A DNA stretch of 64,000 nucleotides from Terrimesophilobacter sp044464485 (lineage in GTDB: Bacteria > Actinomycetota > Actinomycetes > Actinomycetales > Microbacteriaceae), in assembly GCA_044464485.1 (NCBI GenBank), contig JBIQLG010000011.1, positions 1 through 64,000 of the forward strand, written 5' to 3'. A program made the translations under genes and the position numbers. Below the pieces are notes generated by a model. That model searched no databases. It was not told the DNA's origin and worked only from the letters and a program-made list of their open reading frames with translations. Positions within the stretch are counted from its first letter, which is position 1. Every line of letters starts with the position of its first letter. Positions 40,635-48,365 of this stretch are shown here, piece after piece.

Positions 40635-42212
40635 ATGGCCGCGCAGCACTCCTTCTACATTGCGACACCCATTTTTTACGTCAATGATGTGCCGCACATA
40701 GGGCATGCGTACACCGAAGTGGCGGCGGATGTTCTCGCCCGCTGGCATCGTCAGGCCGGCGACGACACCTGGTCGCTCACGGGAACGGATGAGCACGGCG
40801 AAAAAGTGTTGCGCGCTGCGGTGGCCAACAACACCGCTCCCAAAGCGTGGGTGGACAGTCTTGTGGAGAGCGCGTGGCTGCCGCTGCTCGACACCATTGA
40901 CATCGCCAACGACGACTTCATCCGCACGACCGATGCGCGCCACGAGAACGGCGTCACGCTGTTCCTGCAGAAGCTCTATGACGACGGCTACATCTATCTC
41001 GGAGAATTCGAGGGCTTCTACTGCGTCGGCTGCGAAGAGTACAAGCAGCAGAGCGAGCTCGTGCTCGGTTCCGGCGCCTTCGAGGGTGAACTCGTGTGCG
41101 CCATCCACTCGAAGCCGGTCGAGGTGCTCAAAGAAACGAACTACTTCTTCAAGCTGAGCGAGTTCGGCCAGAAGCTCCTGGACCTGTACGAGTCGAATCC
41201 CAGGTTCGTTCAGCCCGAAAGCGTTCGCAACGAACTCATCCAGTTCATCAAGCGCGGACTGCACGACCTGTCAATTTCACGGTCCAGTTTCGACTGGGGT
41301 ATTCCGATACCGTGGGATTCGAAGCATGTGCTCTACGTGTGGTTCGACGCGCTTCTCAACTACATCACCGCGATCGGTTACGGTACCGACCAGGAGCAAT
41401 TCGATCGGCGTTGGCCGGCCGTGCACATTGTCGGCAAAGACATTGCCCGATTCCACGCGGTCATTTGGCCGGCCATGCTCATGGCGGCGGGAATCGAGGT
41501 GCCGCAGGAGGTCTTTGCCCATGGCTGGCTGCTTGTCGGCGGCGAAAAAATGTCCAAGTCGAAACTCACGGGCATCGCGCCGGCGGAGATCACCGACACG
41601 TTCGGTTCGGATGCGTTCCGTTACTACTTCATGAGCGCCATCACCTTCGGCCAGGACGGTTCGTTCAGCTGGGAAGACCTGTCTGCCCGCTACACTTCCG
41701 AGTTGGCGAACGGTTTCGGAAACCTTGCCTCGCGCGCTCTCGCGATGATCGGCAAATACTTCGACGGGCTCGTGCCGGCCCCGAGCGGATACACGGACGC
41801 CGACCTTGCCATCCAGCGCTGCGTCGCGCAGGTGGCGAACGACGCCGATGCCGCGATGGAACGTCTCGAAATCGACTCCGCAATCGAGGCGATCTGGACG
41901 ATTGTCGATGAACTCAACGGGTACATCACGGTGCAGGAGCCATGGGTCCTTGCCAAGAGCGATGCCGACCGCGAGCGGCTCGCCACCGTGCTGTACACCG
42001 TTGCCGAGGGTCTGCGCGCGCTTGCCGTGCTGCTCTCGCCCGTGGTTCCGAAGGCGACCTCGAAACTGTGGACCGCACTGGGCACCGGCACGGCGCTTGC
42101 CGATGAGCCGATCCGGGATGCGGGCGCATGGGGCAGGCTGAGTCCGGGTGGTCGCGTGACCGCGATCGAGCCGCTCTTTCCGCGCATCGAGACCGTTGCG
42201 TCGGTGGAGTAG
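40635..42212 (+). CDS. metG: Methionyl-tRNA synthetase
   Basis: 525-aa class I aminoacyl-tRNA synthetase. HIGH motif in NDVPHIGHAYTEV near residue 22, KMSKS in GGEKMSKSKLTGI near residue 305. The zinc-knuckle region keeps CVGC, while the second half reads CAIH, so one Cys is replaced by His. It ends after the anticodon domain with no C-terminal EMAP-like dimerisation domain, the short form. TAGGAT is 7 nt before the ATG with no ribosome site, a leaderless pattern. tatD begins 3 nt downstream. Confidence 0.96.
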   Translation: MAAQHSFYIATPIFYVNDVPHIGHAYTEVAADVLARWHRQAGDDTWSLTGTDEHGEKVLRAAVANNTAPKAWVDSLVESAWLPLLDTIDIANDDFIRTTDARHENGVTLFLQKLYDDGYIYLGEFEGFYCVGCEEYKQQSELVLGSGAFEGELVCAIHSKPVEVLKETNYFFKLSEFGQKLLDLYESNPRFVQPESVRNELIQFIKRGLHDLSISRSSFDWGIPIPWDSKHVLYVWFDALLNYITAIGYGTDQEQFDRRWPAVHIVGKDIARFHAVIWPAMLMAAGIEVPQEVFAHGWLLVGGEKMSKSKLTGIAPAEITDTFGSDAFRYYFMSAITFGQDGSFSWEDLSARYTSELANGFGNLASRALAMIGKYFDGLVPAPSGYTDADLAIQRCVAQVANDADAAMERLEIDSAIEAIWTIVDELNGYITVQEPWVLAKSDADRERLATVLYTVAEGLRALAVLLSPVVPKATSKLWTALGTGTALADEPIRDAGAWGRLSPGGRVTAIEPLFPRIETVASVE

Positions 42213-42215
42213 CCG

Positions 42216-43130
42216 ATGAGCGAATCCCACTACATCCGTCAGCGCGATTCGCGGGCAGAGCACGGGCAGACCCGTGATTTAAGTTATCCGCCGCTGCCCG
42301 AGCGGCTGCCGGTCGCGGTGTATGACAACCACACGCACCTCGAAATCGCTGACGGCGACAACCCCATGGATTACCGCGAGCACCTGGATCGTGCGGAAGC
42401 GGTCGGGGTGAAGGGCGCGATTCAGGTGGGCGGCGATCTGCCCACATCCCGTTGGTCTGCCGAGGTGGCAGAACGCGAGCCACGGCTGCTTGCGGCGGTG
42501 GCGATCCATCCCAACGAGGCCCCGCATTACGAGGCCGCCGGAACGCTCGACTCTGCGCTGGAAGAAATCGACGATCTGGCCGCCCGGCCGCGCGTGAGAG
42601 CAATCGGCGAAACCGGCTTGGATTTCTTTCGCACGGAAGAAGACGGTAGGGCCGCGCAGTTTCGTTCGTTCGAGGCGCACATCGCGCTGGCCAGGAAGCA
42701 CGATCTTGCGATGCAGATCCATGATCGTGACGCGCATGATGAGGTCATTTCCACGCTGATGAGAGTGGGTGCACCCGAACGCACGGTGTTCCATTGCTTT
42801 TCCGGGGACGCACAGATGGCGAAGCTGTGCACGGATCGCGGTTGGTATCTCTCCTTCGCCGGCACGGTCACGTTCAAGAACGCTGACAATCTGCGGGAGG
42901 CGCTCGCGGTGGCGCCGCTCGACCGCATCCTCGTTGAAACGGATGCGCCATTCCTCACCCCCGTGCCGTTCCGCGGACGACCGAACTCGCCGTACCTGAT
43001 CCCGCACACGGTGCGTTCCATGGCGGAGTATCTCGCGATGGACGTGGCTGAGCTTGCGCGCCAGATCGCCGCGAATACCGAGAGAGTGTACGGTTCGTGG
43101 GATGCCGATCCGGCCAGCGCCTCCACCTAG
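42216..43130 (+). CDS. tatD: TatD-family metal-dependent hydrolase
   Basis: 304-aa TIM-barrel DNase/hydrolase. Metal ligands: YDNHTHLEI (HxH) near residue 42, GETGLDFFR (Glu), QIHDRDAHDE (His), FHCFSG (His) and ETDAPFLTP (Asp). An N-terminal extension of about 35 residues before the barrel is polar. It follows metG in the usual actinobacterial operon order and precedes ksgA. E. coli TatD is a 3'-5' exonuclease acting in DNA repair; the role here is assumed similar. Confidence 0.93.
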   Translation: MSESHYIRQRDSRAEHGQTRDLSYPPLPERLPVAVYDNHTHLEIADGDNPMDYREHLDRAEAVGVKGAIQVGGDLPTSRWSAEVAEREPRLLAAVAIHPNEAPHYEAAGTLDSALEEIDDLAARPRVRAIGETGLDFFRTEEDGRAAQFRSFEAHIALARKHDLAMQIHDRDAHDEVISTLMRVGAPERTVFHCFSGDAQMAKLCTDRGWYLSFAGTVTFKNADNLREALAVAPLDRILVETDAPFLTPVPFRGRPNSPYLIPHTVRSMAEYLAMDVAELARQIAANTERVYGSWDADPASAST

Positions 43131-43175
43131 GATTGCATGCATCATTCGGAAGGTCGTGGTCGGGATGCTGACAGG

Positions 43176-44015
43176 ATGACGAAACCCCTAAGCGGTTACC
43201 TCGGCCCTGCCGAAATTCGCGATCTTGCGGCGCTGCTGGATCTGAATCCCACAAAAAAGCTTGGTCAGAATTTTGTGGTGGACGCCAACACGGTTCGTCG
43301 TATCGTCGCGGCTGCCCGGCTCGGCGAATCGGATACGGTGCTGGAGGTGGGTCCCGGTCTCGGCTCGCTCACACTGGGGTTGCTCGCGACCGGTGCGAGG
43401 GTCGTTGCGGTGGAGATCGATCCGCGTCTGGCCGCTCAGTTGTCGCTCACGGTTGAGTCGATGCTCCCGGATGCCCCACTCGACGTTATTGAGGCAGACG
43501 CCATGACGATAACGCAACTGCCCCATGAGCCCGCGCGTCTCGTCGCCAACCTTCCGTACAACATTTCGGTGCCGGTACTGCTGCACCTTCTCGAAGTGTT
43601 TCCCTCGCTGGAGTCAGGACTCGTCATGGTGCAGGCCGAGGTGGGGCAGCGCATCGCCGCCATGCCCGGCTCGAGAGTTTACGGCGGACCAAGCGTGAAG
43701 GCCGCATGGTACGGGCAGTGGCGCACGGCGGGGCAGGTGAGCCGTCAGGTCTTTTGGCCGGTACCCAATGTCGATTCGATTCTCGTCGGTTTCGAGCGCC
43801 ACGAACATGCGCCGGGTACTGACGATGAGCGCCGTGCGACGTTCGCGCTGGTTGATGCGGCATTCGGTCAGCGACGAAAAATGCTGCGGCAGTCGCTCGC
43901 GAGCGTCTTCGGCAGCGACGCTACGGCCGTGCTTGAGCGGGCCGGCGTGACTGCGACACGTCGTGCCGAGGAATTGAGCGTGCACGATTTTCTCGCCATT
44001 GCCCGCGTCCACTAG
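43176..44015 (+). CDS. ksgA: 16S rRNA dimethyladenosine transferase
   Basis: Dimethylates two adjacent adenosines near the 3' end of 16S rRNA. 279 aa from the ATG at 43176 (MTKPLSGYLGP); an ATG at 43137 adds 13 polar residues. TAGGAT at 43128-43133 would place the transcript start near 43140, which would remove the upstream ATG from the mRNA. Motifs: LGQNFVVD, LEVGPGLGSLT (SAM motif I), NLPYNISVPVL (motif IV) and the C-terminal RRKMLRQSL. Also named rsmA. Confidence 0.94.
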   Translation: MTKPLSGYLGPAEIRDLAALLDLNPTKKLGQNFVVDANTVRRIVAAARLGESDTVLEVGPGLGSLTLGLLATGARVVAVEIDPRLAAQLSLTVESMLPDAPLDVIEADAMTITQLPHEPARLVANLPYNISVPVLLHLLEVFPSLESGLVMVQAEVGQRIAAMPGSRVYGGPSVKAAWYGQWRTAGQVSRQVFWPVPNVDSILVGFERHEHAPGTDDERRATFALVDAAFGQRRKMLRQSLASVFGSDATAVLERAGVTATRRAEELSVHDFLAIARVH

Positions 44016-44075
44016 TTTTGTTTCATGTCAGCGCCAGTACACAAAACTCGCGGTCGAGGCGACTAGGTTGAAGCA

Positions 44076-45008
44076 ATGACCTCAGAGGTAGACCGTGTCG
44101 TACATGCGCGAGCACCGGGCAAGATAAACGTCTTCCTCGGAGTTGGACCTTTGGCCGAGGACGGTTTCCACGAGATCGCCACCGCGTATCAGGCTGTTTC
44201 GCTGTACGAAGACGTGAGAGCCAGCCACGCACCTGACTTCTCAGTGTCATTCACCGGGAGCGTTGACTGTTCGCAATTGCGCACGGACGGTTCAAACCTC
44301 GCGCTGAGGGCCGCATCCCTTCTCGCTCGTACCACGGGTTATCGCAAGGGTGTGCGTCTCAAAATTGAGAAAAATGTTCCGGTCGCCGGCGGCATGGGTG
44401 GCGGTTCCGCCGACGCCGCTGCCACGCTTGTGGCGTGTGACGCGTTGTGGGGAACATCGCTTTCTCGCGATGATCTTCTCGAACTTGCCGCACAGCTGGG
44501 CGCGGATGTTCCGTTCGCGTTCACCGGCGGGACGGCCATCGGCACCGGACGAGGGGACCAGCTCAATCCGGCGCTTGCGAAAGGCAGTTTTCAATGGGTG
44601 CTCGCGTTCGCCGATTTCGGGCTCAGCACGCCGCTCGTGTATGAGGAATTGGACCGCCATCGCGAGCGACACGTTCTCGACATCTCCCCCGCGGAGTCGC
44701 AGCCGAGAGTGGACGCGAACGTGCTGCAGGCGTTGCGCGCGGGCGACCCGCACGTGCTCGCCGAGTGCATGGTGAATGATCTTCAGGCTCCCGCGCTCCA
44801 CCTCAAACCCGAACTCGCGAAGGTTATCGAACTGGGTGAAGAAAACGGTGCGCTCGCCGGAATTATCTCGGGATCCGGCCCCACGGTTGCCTTTCTCGCC
44901 GCCGACCTTGACAGTGCGCTCGAGCTTCAAATTGCGCTCTCGGCGGCGCGGCACACGGTGGTACGCGTGACAGGACCGGTACACGGGGCCCGCATCATGG
45001 CAGAATGA
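44076..45008 (+). CDS. ispE: 4-diphosphocytidyl-2-C-methyl-D-erythritol kinase
   Basis: GHMP kinase of the MEP isoprenoid pathway, 310 aa. N-terminal ARAPGKINVFLGVG, the ATP loop PVAGGMGGGSADAAA near residue 103, DVPFAFTGGTAIGTG and the C-terminal ISGSGPTVAFL. TAGGTT at 44064-44069 is 6 nt before the ATG and there is no Shine-Dalgarno, so initiation is likely leaderless. An 8-bp inverted repeat, AGTTTTGT/ACAAAACT (44014-44048), lies in the short gap after ksgA. Confidence 0.95.
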   Translation: MTSEVDRVVHARAPGKINVFLGVGPLAEDGFHEIATAYQAVSLYEDVRASHAPDFSVSFTGSVDCSQLRTDGSNLALRAASLLARTTGYRKGVRLKIEKNVPVAGGMGGGSADAAATLVACDALWGTSLSRDDLLELAAQLGADVPFAFTGGTAIGTGRGDQLNPALAKGSFQWVLAFADFGLSTPLVYEELDRHRERHVLDISPAESQPRVDANVLQALRAGDPHVLAECMVNDLQAPALHLKPELAKVIELGEENGALAGIISGSGPTVAFLAADLDSALELQIALSAARHTVVRVTGPVHGARIMAE

Positions 45009-45036
45009 CGCCCGCCGCCGGGTAGCCTTGAAGCAA

Positions 45037-47055
45037 ATGGCCCATCTTCTCGGCGCGGAAGCGCTGCACGTCGAATACCCCACGCGCGTCATCTTCGATT
45101 CGGTGACTGTCGGACTCAATGAGGGCGACCGGATCGGCGTAGTCGGCAGAAACGGTGACGGCAAGTCCACGCTGCTTCGCCTGCTGGCCGGTCGTCTCGA
45201 ACCGGATGCGGGGCGCGTGACCCGCAGGGGCGGCATCCGCATCGGAATGCTCGACCAGGCAGACGAACTGCACAGCGAGCGCAGCGTGCACGAGGTGGTC
45301 ATCGGCGACATCGACGAGCACGTGTGGGCGGGCGATCCGAAGGTGCGGGATGTCATCGCGGGTCTCATTGCGGACATCCCCTGGGAGGCGCGGGTGGACG
45401 ACCTCTCCGGCGGCCAGCGCCGCAGGGTGGCGCTCGCGGCGCTCCTCATCGGCGACTGGGATGTTGTTTTTCTCGACGAACCGACTAACCACCTCGACGT
45501 GGAGGGTATTGCGTGGCTCGCGAAGCACCTCAAAAATCGGTGGCCGAAGAACTCGGGCGCGCTCGTGACCGTGACGCACGACCGGTGGTTCCTCGACGAG
45601 ATCTGCACCGCGACCTGGGAGGTGCACGACCGGCTCATCGAGCCCTTCGAGGGCGGCTACGCCGCGTACGTTCTGCAGCGGGTCGAGCGCGATCGGATGG
45701 CGGCGGCGAGCGAGGCGAAGCGCCAGAATCTCCTGCGCAAGGAGCTGGCCTGGCTGCGGCGCGGGGCACCGGCCCGAACGGCGAAGCCGAAGTTCCGCAT
45801 CGACGCGGCGAACGAGCTCATCGAGAACGAGCCGCCCATCCGGGACAGCGTCTCGCTCGCGCAGCTGGCGATGCAGAGGCTCGGCAAAGATGTCGTCGAC
45901 CTCGAGAACGTGAGCGTGTCCTACCAGATCCTGCGCTCCGAGGAGAGTGTGGTGTCTCGCCCGCTCCCTGGGAAGGCCTCGGTGTCTCGCCCGCTCCCTG
46001 AAGAGGCCTCGGTGTCTCGCCCGCTCCCTGAGGAGACCGCTGAAGGCGGTCATCTCGAAGGGAGCATCCAGGTCCTCCGCGACATCACCTGGCGAATAGC
46101 CCCCGGAGAGCGCACCGGCATCCTCGGCGTCAACGGTGCGGGCAAGTCCACGCTGCTGAATCTGATCTCTGGCGAACTGCAACCCACGAGTGGCCGGGTC
46201 AAGCGGGGCAAGACGATCAAGGTCGCGCAGCTTACCCAGCAACTGGCCGAACTCGCGGATGTCTGGAACGACCGCGTCAGCGACGTTCTGGCGAGGCAGA
46301 AAAGCAGCTACGTAAGCGGCGGCAAGGAACTCACACCGGGGCAGTTGCTTGAACGTGTCGGTTTCCGGAGCGCCCAACTGAGCACTCCCGTGAGGGACCT
46401 CTCCGGCGGCCAGAAGCGTCGGCTCCAATTGCTTCTGATTCTTCTTTCCGAACCCAATGTGCTGATCCTCGACGAACCGACGAACGACCTCGACACGGAC
46501 ATGCTTGCCGCGATCGAGGACCTGCTCGACACTTTCCCTGGCACGCTACTGGTCGTCAGTCACGACCGATACCTGCTGGAGCGCGTGACGGATCAGCAGT
46601 ATGCCGTGATGGATGGGCAACTGCGTCACCTGCCTCGCGGGGTCGACCAGTACCTTGAACTGCGCGCTGCGGCCCTCCGCAACGCGCGCCCTGACCACGG
46701 CCCACTCGTTGACCGTCGTCCTGAGGGAGGCGCAGCCCGTCTCGAACGAGGTTCGCGAAGCGATCGTGCCCCGCTCCCTGAGGGATCGCGAAGCGATCGT
46801 TTCGAAGGGAGCCCCCAAGCCCTCAAACTTGCCGGCGCCGAACTCCGCAACGCTCAAAAAGAGTTCGCGGCGGCAGAGCGCAAACTTGCCAAGCTCGGCA
46901 TTCAGGTCGACGACATCCACGCGAGAATGGCAGAGCACGATCAGAGTGACTTTGAGGGCCTCGCGAGCCTTTCCGCCGAGCTCGATTCGATCACTGCCCA
47001 AATTTCGGATGTGGAGACTCGCTGGCTGGAACTCGGTGAGCTGCTCGGTCACTAA
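45037..47055 (+). CDS. uup: ABC-F ATPase (Uup-like) with in-frame repeat insertions
   Basis: 672-aa soluble twin-ATPase of the ribosome-associated ABC-F group. NBD1: GRNGDGKST, LSGGQRRRVAL, FLDEPTNHLD. NBD2: GVNGAGKST, LSGGQKRRLQL, ILDEPTNDLD. The C-terminal coiled coil from about residue 590 is Uup-like. Two insertions are made of palindromic elements. One at about residues 305-342 has three 10-residue repeats VSRPLPxxxS just inside the start of NBD2. The other, at about residues 561-592, lies before the coiled coil. ATG at 45037 is preceded by TAGCCT 8 nt upstream; a TTG three codons earlier is possible. Confidence 0.92.
   Translation: MAHLLGAEALHVEYPTRVIFDSVTVGLNEGDRIGVVGRNGDGKSTLLRLLAGRLEPDAGRVTRRGGIRIGMLDQADELHSERSVHEVVIGDIDEHVWAGDPKVRDVIAGLIADIPWEARVDDLSGGQRRRVALAALLIGDWDVVFLDEPTNHLDVEGIAWLAKHLKNRWPKNSGALVTVTHDRWFLDEICTATWEVHDRLIEPFEGGYAAYVLQRVERDRMAAASEAKRQNLLRKELAWLRRGAPARTAKPKFRIDAANELIENEPPIRDSVSLAQLAMQRLGKDVVDLENVSVSYQILRSEESVVSRPLPGKASVSRPLPEEASVSRPLPEETAEGGHLEGSIQVLRDITWRIAPGERTGILGVNGAGKSTLLNLISGELQPTSGRVKRGKTIKVAQLTQQLAELADVWNDRVSDVLARQKSSYVSGGKELTPGQLLERVGFRSAQLSTPVRDLSGGQKRRLQLLLILLSEPNVLILDEPTNDLDTDMLAAIEDLLDTFPGTLLVVSHDRYLLERVTDQQYAVMDGQLRHLPRGVDQYLELRAAALRNARPDHGPLVDRRPEGGAARLERGSRSDRAPLPEGSRSDRFEGSPQALKLAGAELRNAQKEFAAAERKLAKLGIQVDDIHARMAEHDQSDFEGLASLSAELDSITAQISDVETRWLELGELLGH
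45951..46062. repeat. Palindromic element and 30-bp tandem repeat inside uup (site 1)
   Basis: GGTGTCTCGCCCGCTCCCTG occurs at 45951, 45981 and 46011, a 30-bp (10-codon) period. The last unit continues into a full element: arm CGCTCCCTGAGG (46022-46033), stem GACCGC/GCGGTC (46035-46051) and arm TCTCGAAGGG (46053-46062). The stem sequence differs from the usual GATCGC/GCGATC but is fully self-complementary. Confidence 0.9.
46719..46810. repeat. Palindromic elements inside uup (site 2)
   Basis: A first copy has stem GGC-GCA-GCC (46729-46737) between CCTGAGGGA and CGTCTCGAAC. A half-copy with TCGCGAAGCGATCGT follows at 46753. A full copy has arm CGCTCCCTGAGG (46772-46783), stem GATCGC-GAA-GCGATC (46784-46798) and TTCGAAGGGA (46801-46810). 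The frame stays open. Confidence 0.88.
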
Positions 47056-47132
47056 GAGGTGTTTGCCCGCGGCAGGCGAATCGGAATGAAACTCTGATTA
47101 ACATCACAGGCTCGACGGATAGGCTCGGCGCC

Positions 47133-47552
47133 ATGACCGATACCGTGACCCGCGACGACGGCACTCTCAGCGCCGAGACGCTCAACACTGAAGCAATCAC
47201 GACTGCAGCCCTCGACACCGACAAGTTTGATGCGGTTCTCGCCAAGCTTGAGGCGGAGGCGGTGAGTTCGATTGTCAGCCTCGGCGGCAGCATCGATGCC
47301 ATTGTCAGTGCTCGTCGGGATTCGAACGGTGACGACGAGCATGATCCGGAGGGGGCAACCATCGCGTTCGAACGCTCTCAGTCGGATGCCTTGCTGCGGC
47401 AGGCAGAGCAGCGCGTCGACGAGATTCGGGAAGCCCGCGCACGGCTTGACGCAGGAACATTCGGCACGTGCGTCGCGTGCGGTTCGCACATTGCGACGGG
47501 CAGGCTGATGGCTCGCCCGTACGCGAGCACCTGCATCCGCTGCGCTTCGTAA
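47133..47552 (+). CDS. TraR/DksA-type zinc-finger protein
   Basis: 139-aa acidic protein. The C-terminal zinc finger has CVACGSHIATGRLMARPYAS and then CIRC (4 Cys). A helical region precedes it (RQAEQRVDEIREARARLDAGTFGTC), the C4 DksA/TraR layout. It probably binds RNA polymerase, but actinobacterial members are little studied. TAGGCT at 47120-47125 lies 7 nt before the ATG without a ribosome site (leaderless pattern). Confidence 0.88.
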   Translation: MTDTVTRDDGTLSAETLNTEAITTAALDTDKFDAVLAKLEAEAVSSIVSLGGSIDAIVSARRDSNGDDEHDPEGATIAFERSQSDALLRQAEQRVDEIREARARLDAGTFGTCVACGSHIATGRLMARPYASTCIRCAS

Positions 47553-47581
47553 CGGGCGGATTCTGTTCGGTCAGAGTGCTT

Positions 47582-48073
47582 TCAGTCGAAGTCGAGACTG
47601 AGCTTCCTCAGCAGGGAGGCGAGCCGTTCGCGGTCGGCGGGCGGGAGAGTGCGCAGGAGCTCCGATTCGGCGTCGACGAGGCTGCTGATGGCGTTGTCCA
47701 CACTGTCTCGACCCTTTTCCGTCATTACCACGAGAACTCCACGACCGTCATGCGGATCGGTGCGGCGCTGTACGAGTCCCCGCTCCGCGAGTCGGTTGAT
47801 GCGGTTGGTCATCGTCCCGGAGGAGACAAGAGTTTGCTGCAGGAGCGCTTTGGGGCTGAGTTGGTAGGGTTGGCCGGCCCGGCGGAGCGCTGACAGCACA
47901 TCGAATTCCCAGGACTCCAGGTGCGATGTCGAAAAGGAGTCTTTGCGCGCCCGGTCGAGGTGGCGCGCGAGCCGACCGACTCGGGAAAGCACCTGCAACG
48001 GCGCGAAGTCGAGATCCGGCCTTTCACGGGTCCACGCCTCCACGATGCGGTCGACTTCGTCGTGGTGCGGCAT
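47582..48073 (-). CDS. MarR-family transcriptional regulator
   Basis: 163-aa winged-helix regulator. Recognition region: LSPKALLQQTLVSSGTMTNRINRLAERGLVQR, then the wing DPHDGRGVLVVMTEKG. The ATG at 48073 starts at MPHHDEVDRIVEAW. On its strand GATAAT is 6 nt upstream, an excellent leaderless -10; the much longer frame reaching toward the tRNA is rejected. No obvious target operon adjoins it. It is convergent with the TraR/DksA-like gene. Confidence 0.9.
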   Translation of the reverse strand: MPHHDEVDRIVEAWTRERPDLDFAPLQVLSRVGRLARHLDRARKDSFSTSHLESWEFDVLSALRRAGQPYQLSPKALLQQTLVSSGTMTNRINRLAERGLVQRRTDPHDGRGVLVVMTEKGRDSVDNAISSLVDAESELLRTLPPADRERLASLLRKLSLDFD

Positions 48074-48154
48074 GTTTCCATTATCGCGGTTCCGCGTGAC
48101 GCGCGGTCGAAGGGTGTCTCCGTCTGGCAGACTTGTTGTCGCGCAGGTGCGCGA

Positions 48155-48226
48155 TCCGCCTTGGTGTAACGGCAGCACGACAGCCTTTGGAGCTGTTAGG
48201 TCCAGGTTCGAATCCTGGGGGCGGAG
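48155..48226 (+). tRNA. tRNA-Gln (anticodon TTG)
   Basis: 72-nt cloverleaf. The acceptor TCCGCCT pairs with GGGCGGA (one G-T), with discriminator G. The anticodon stem ACAGC/GCTGT encloses the loop CTTTGGA with anticodon TTG. The T-loop is GGTTCGAATCC. CCA is not encoded. Confidence 0.95.
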
Positions 48227-48265
48227 CTCAAAGATCGAACACCGATGTGTTCGAGATTTGAGCTC
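48224..48265 (+). terminator. Long hairpin overlapping the tRNA-Gln 3' end
   Basis: GAGCTCAAA pairs with TTTGAGCTC, and CGAACAC with GTGTTCG, separated by a 3-nt internal loop and closed by a 4-nt loop. The first three bases belong to the tRNA. There is no T-tract. It could end the tRNA transcript or guide 3' processing. Confidence 0.6.
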
Positions 48266-48330
48266 CGTGCGCGGAGCGCGAGTCGGCGCAGCCGGCTCAA
48301 CTTGTTCCGTGCGCGGAGCGCGAGTCGGCG
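48264..48330. repeat. Two 25-bp direct repeats upstream of glmU
   Basis: TCCGTGCGCGGAGCGCGAGT plus CGGCG occurs at 48264 and 48306 (42-bp period). Each copy contains TGCGC-GGA-GCGC, the same hairpin core as the element variant at 8545. They lie between the tRNA hairpin and the glmU ribosome site. Confidence 0.8.
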
Positions 48331-48365
48331 ACGTCGGCTGAGGCGGTACCGGAGAAGGAGTGCAC

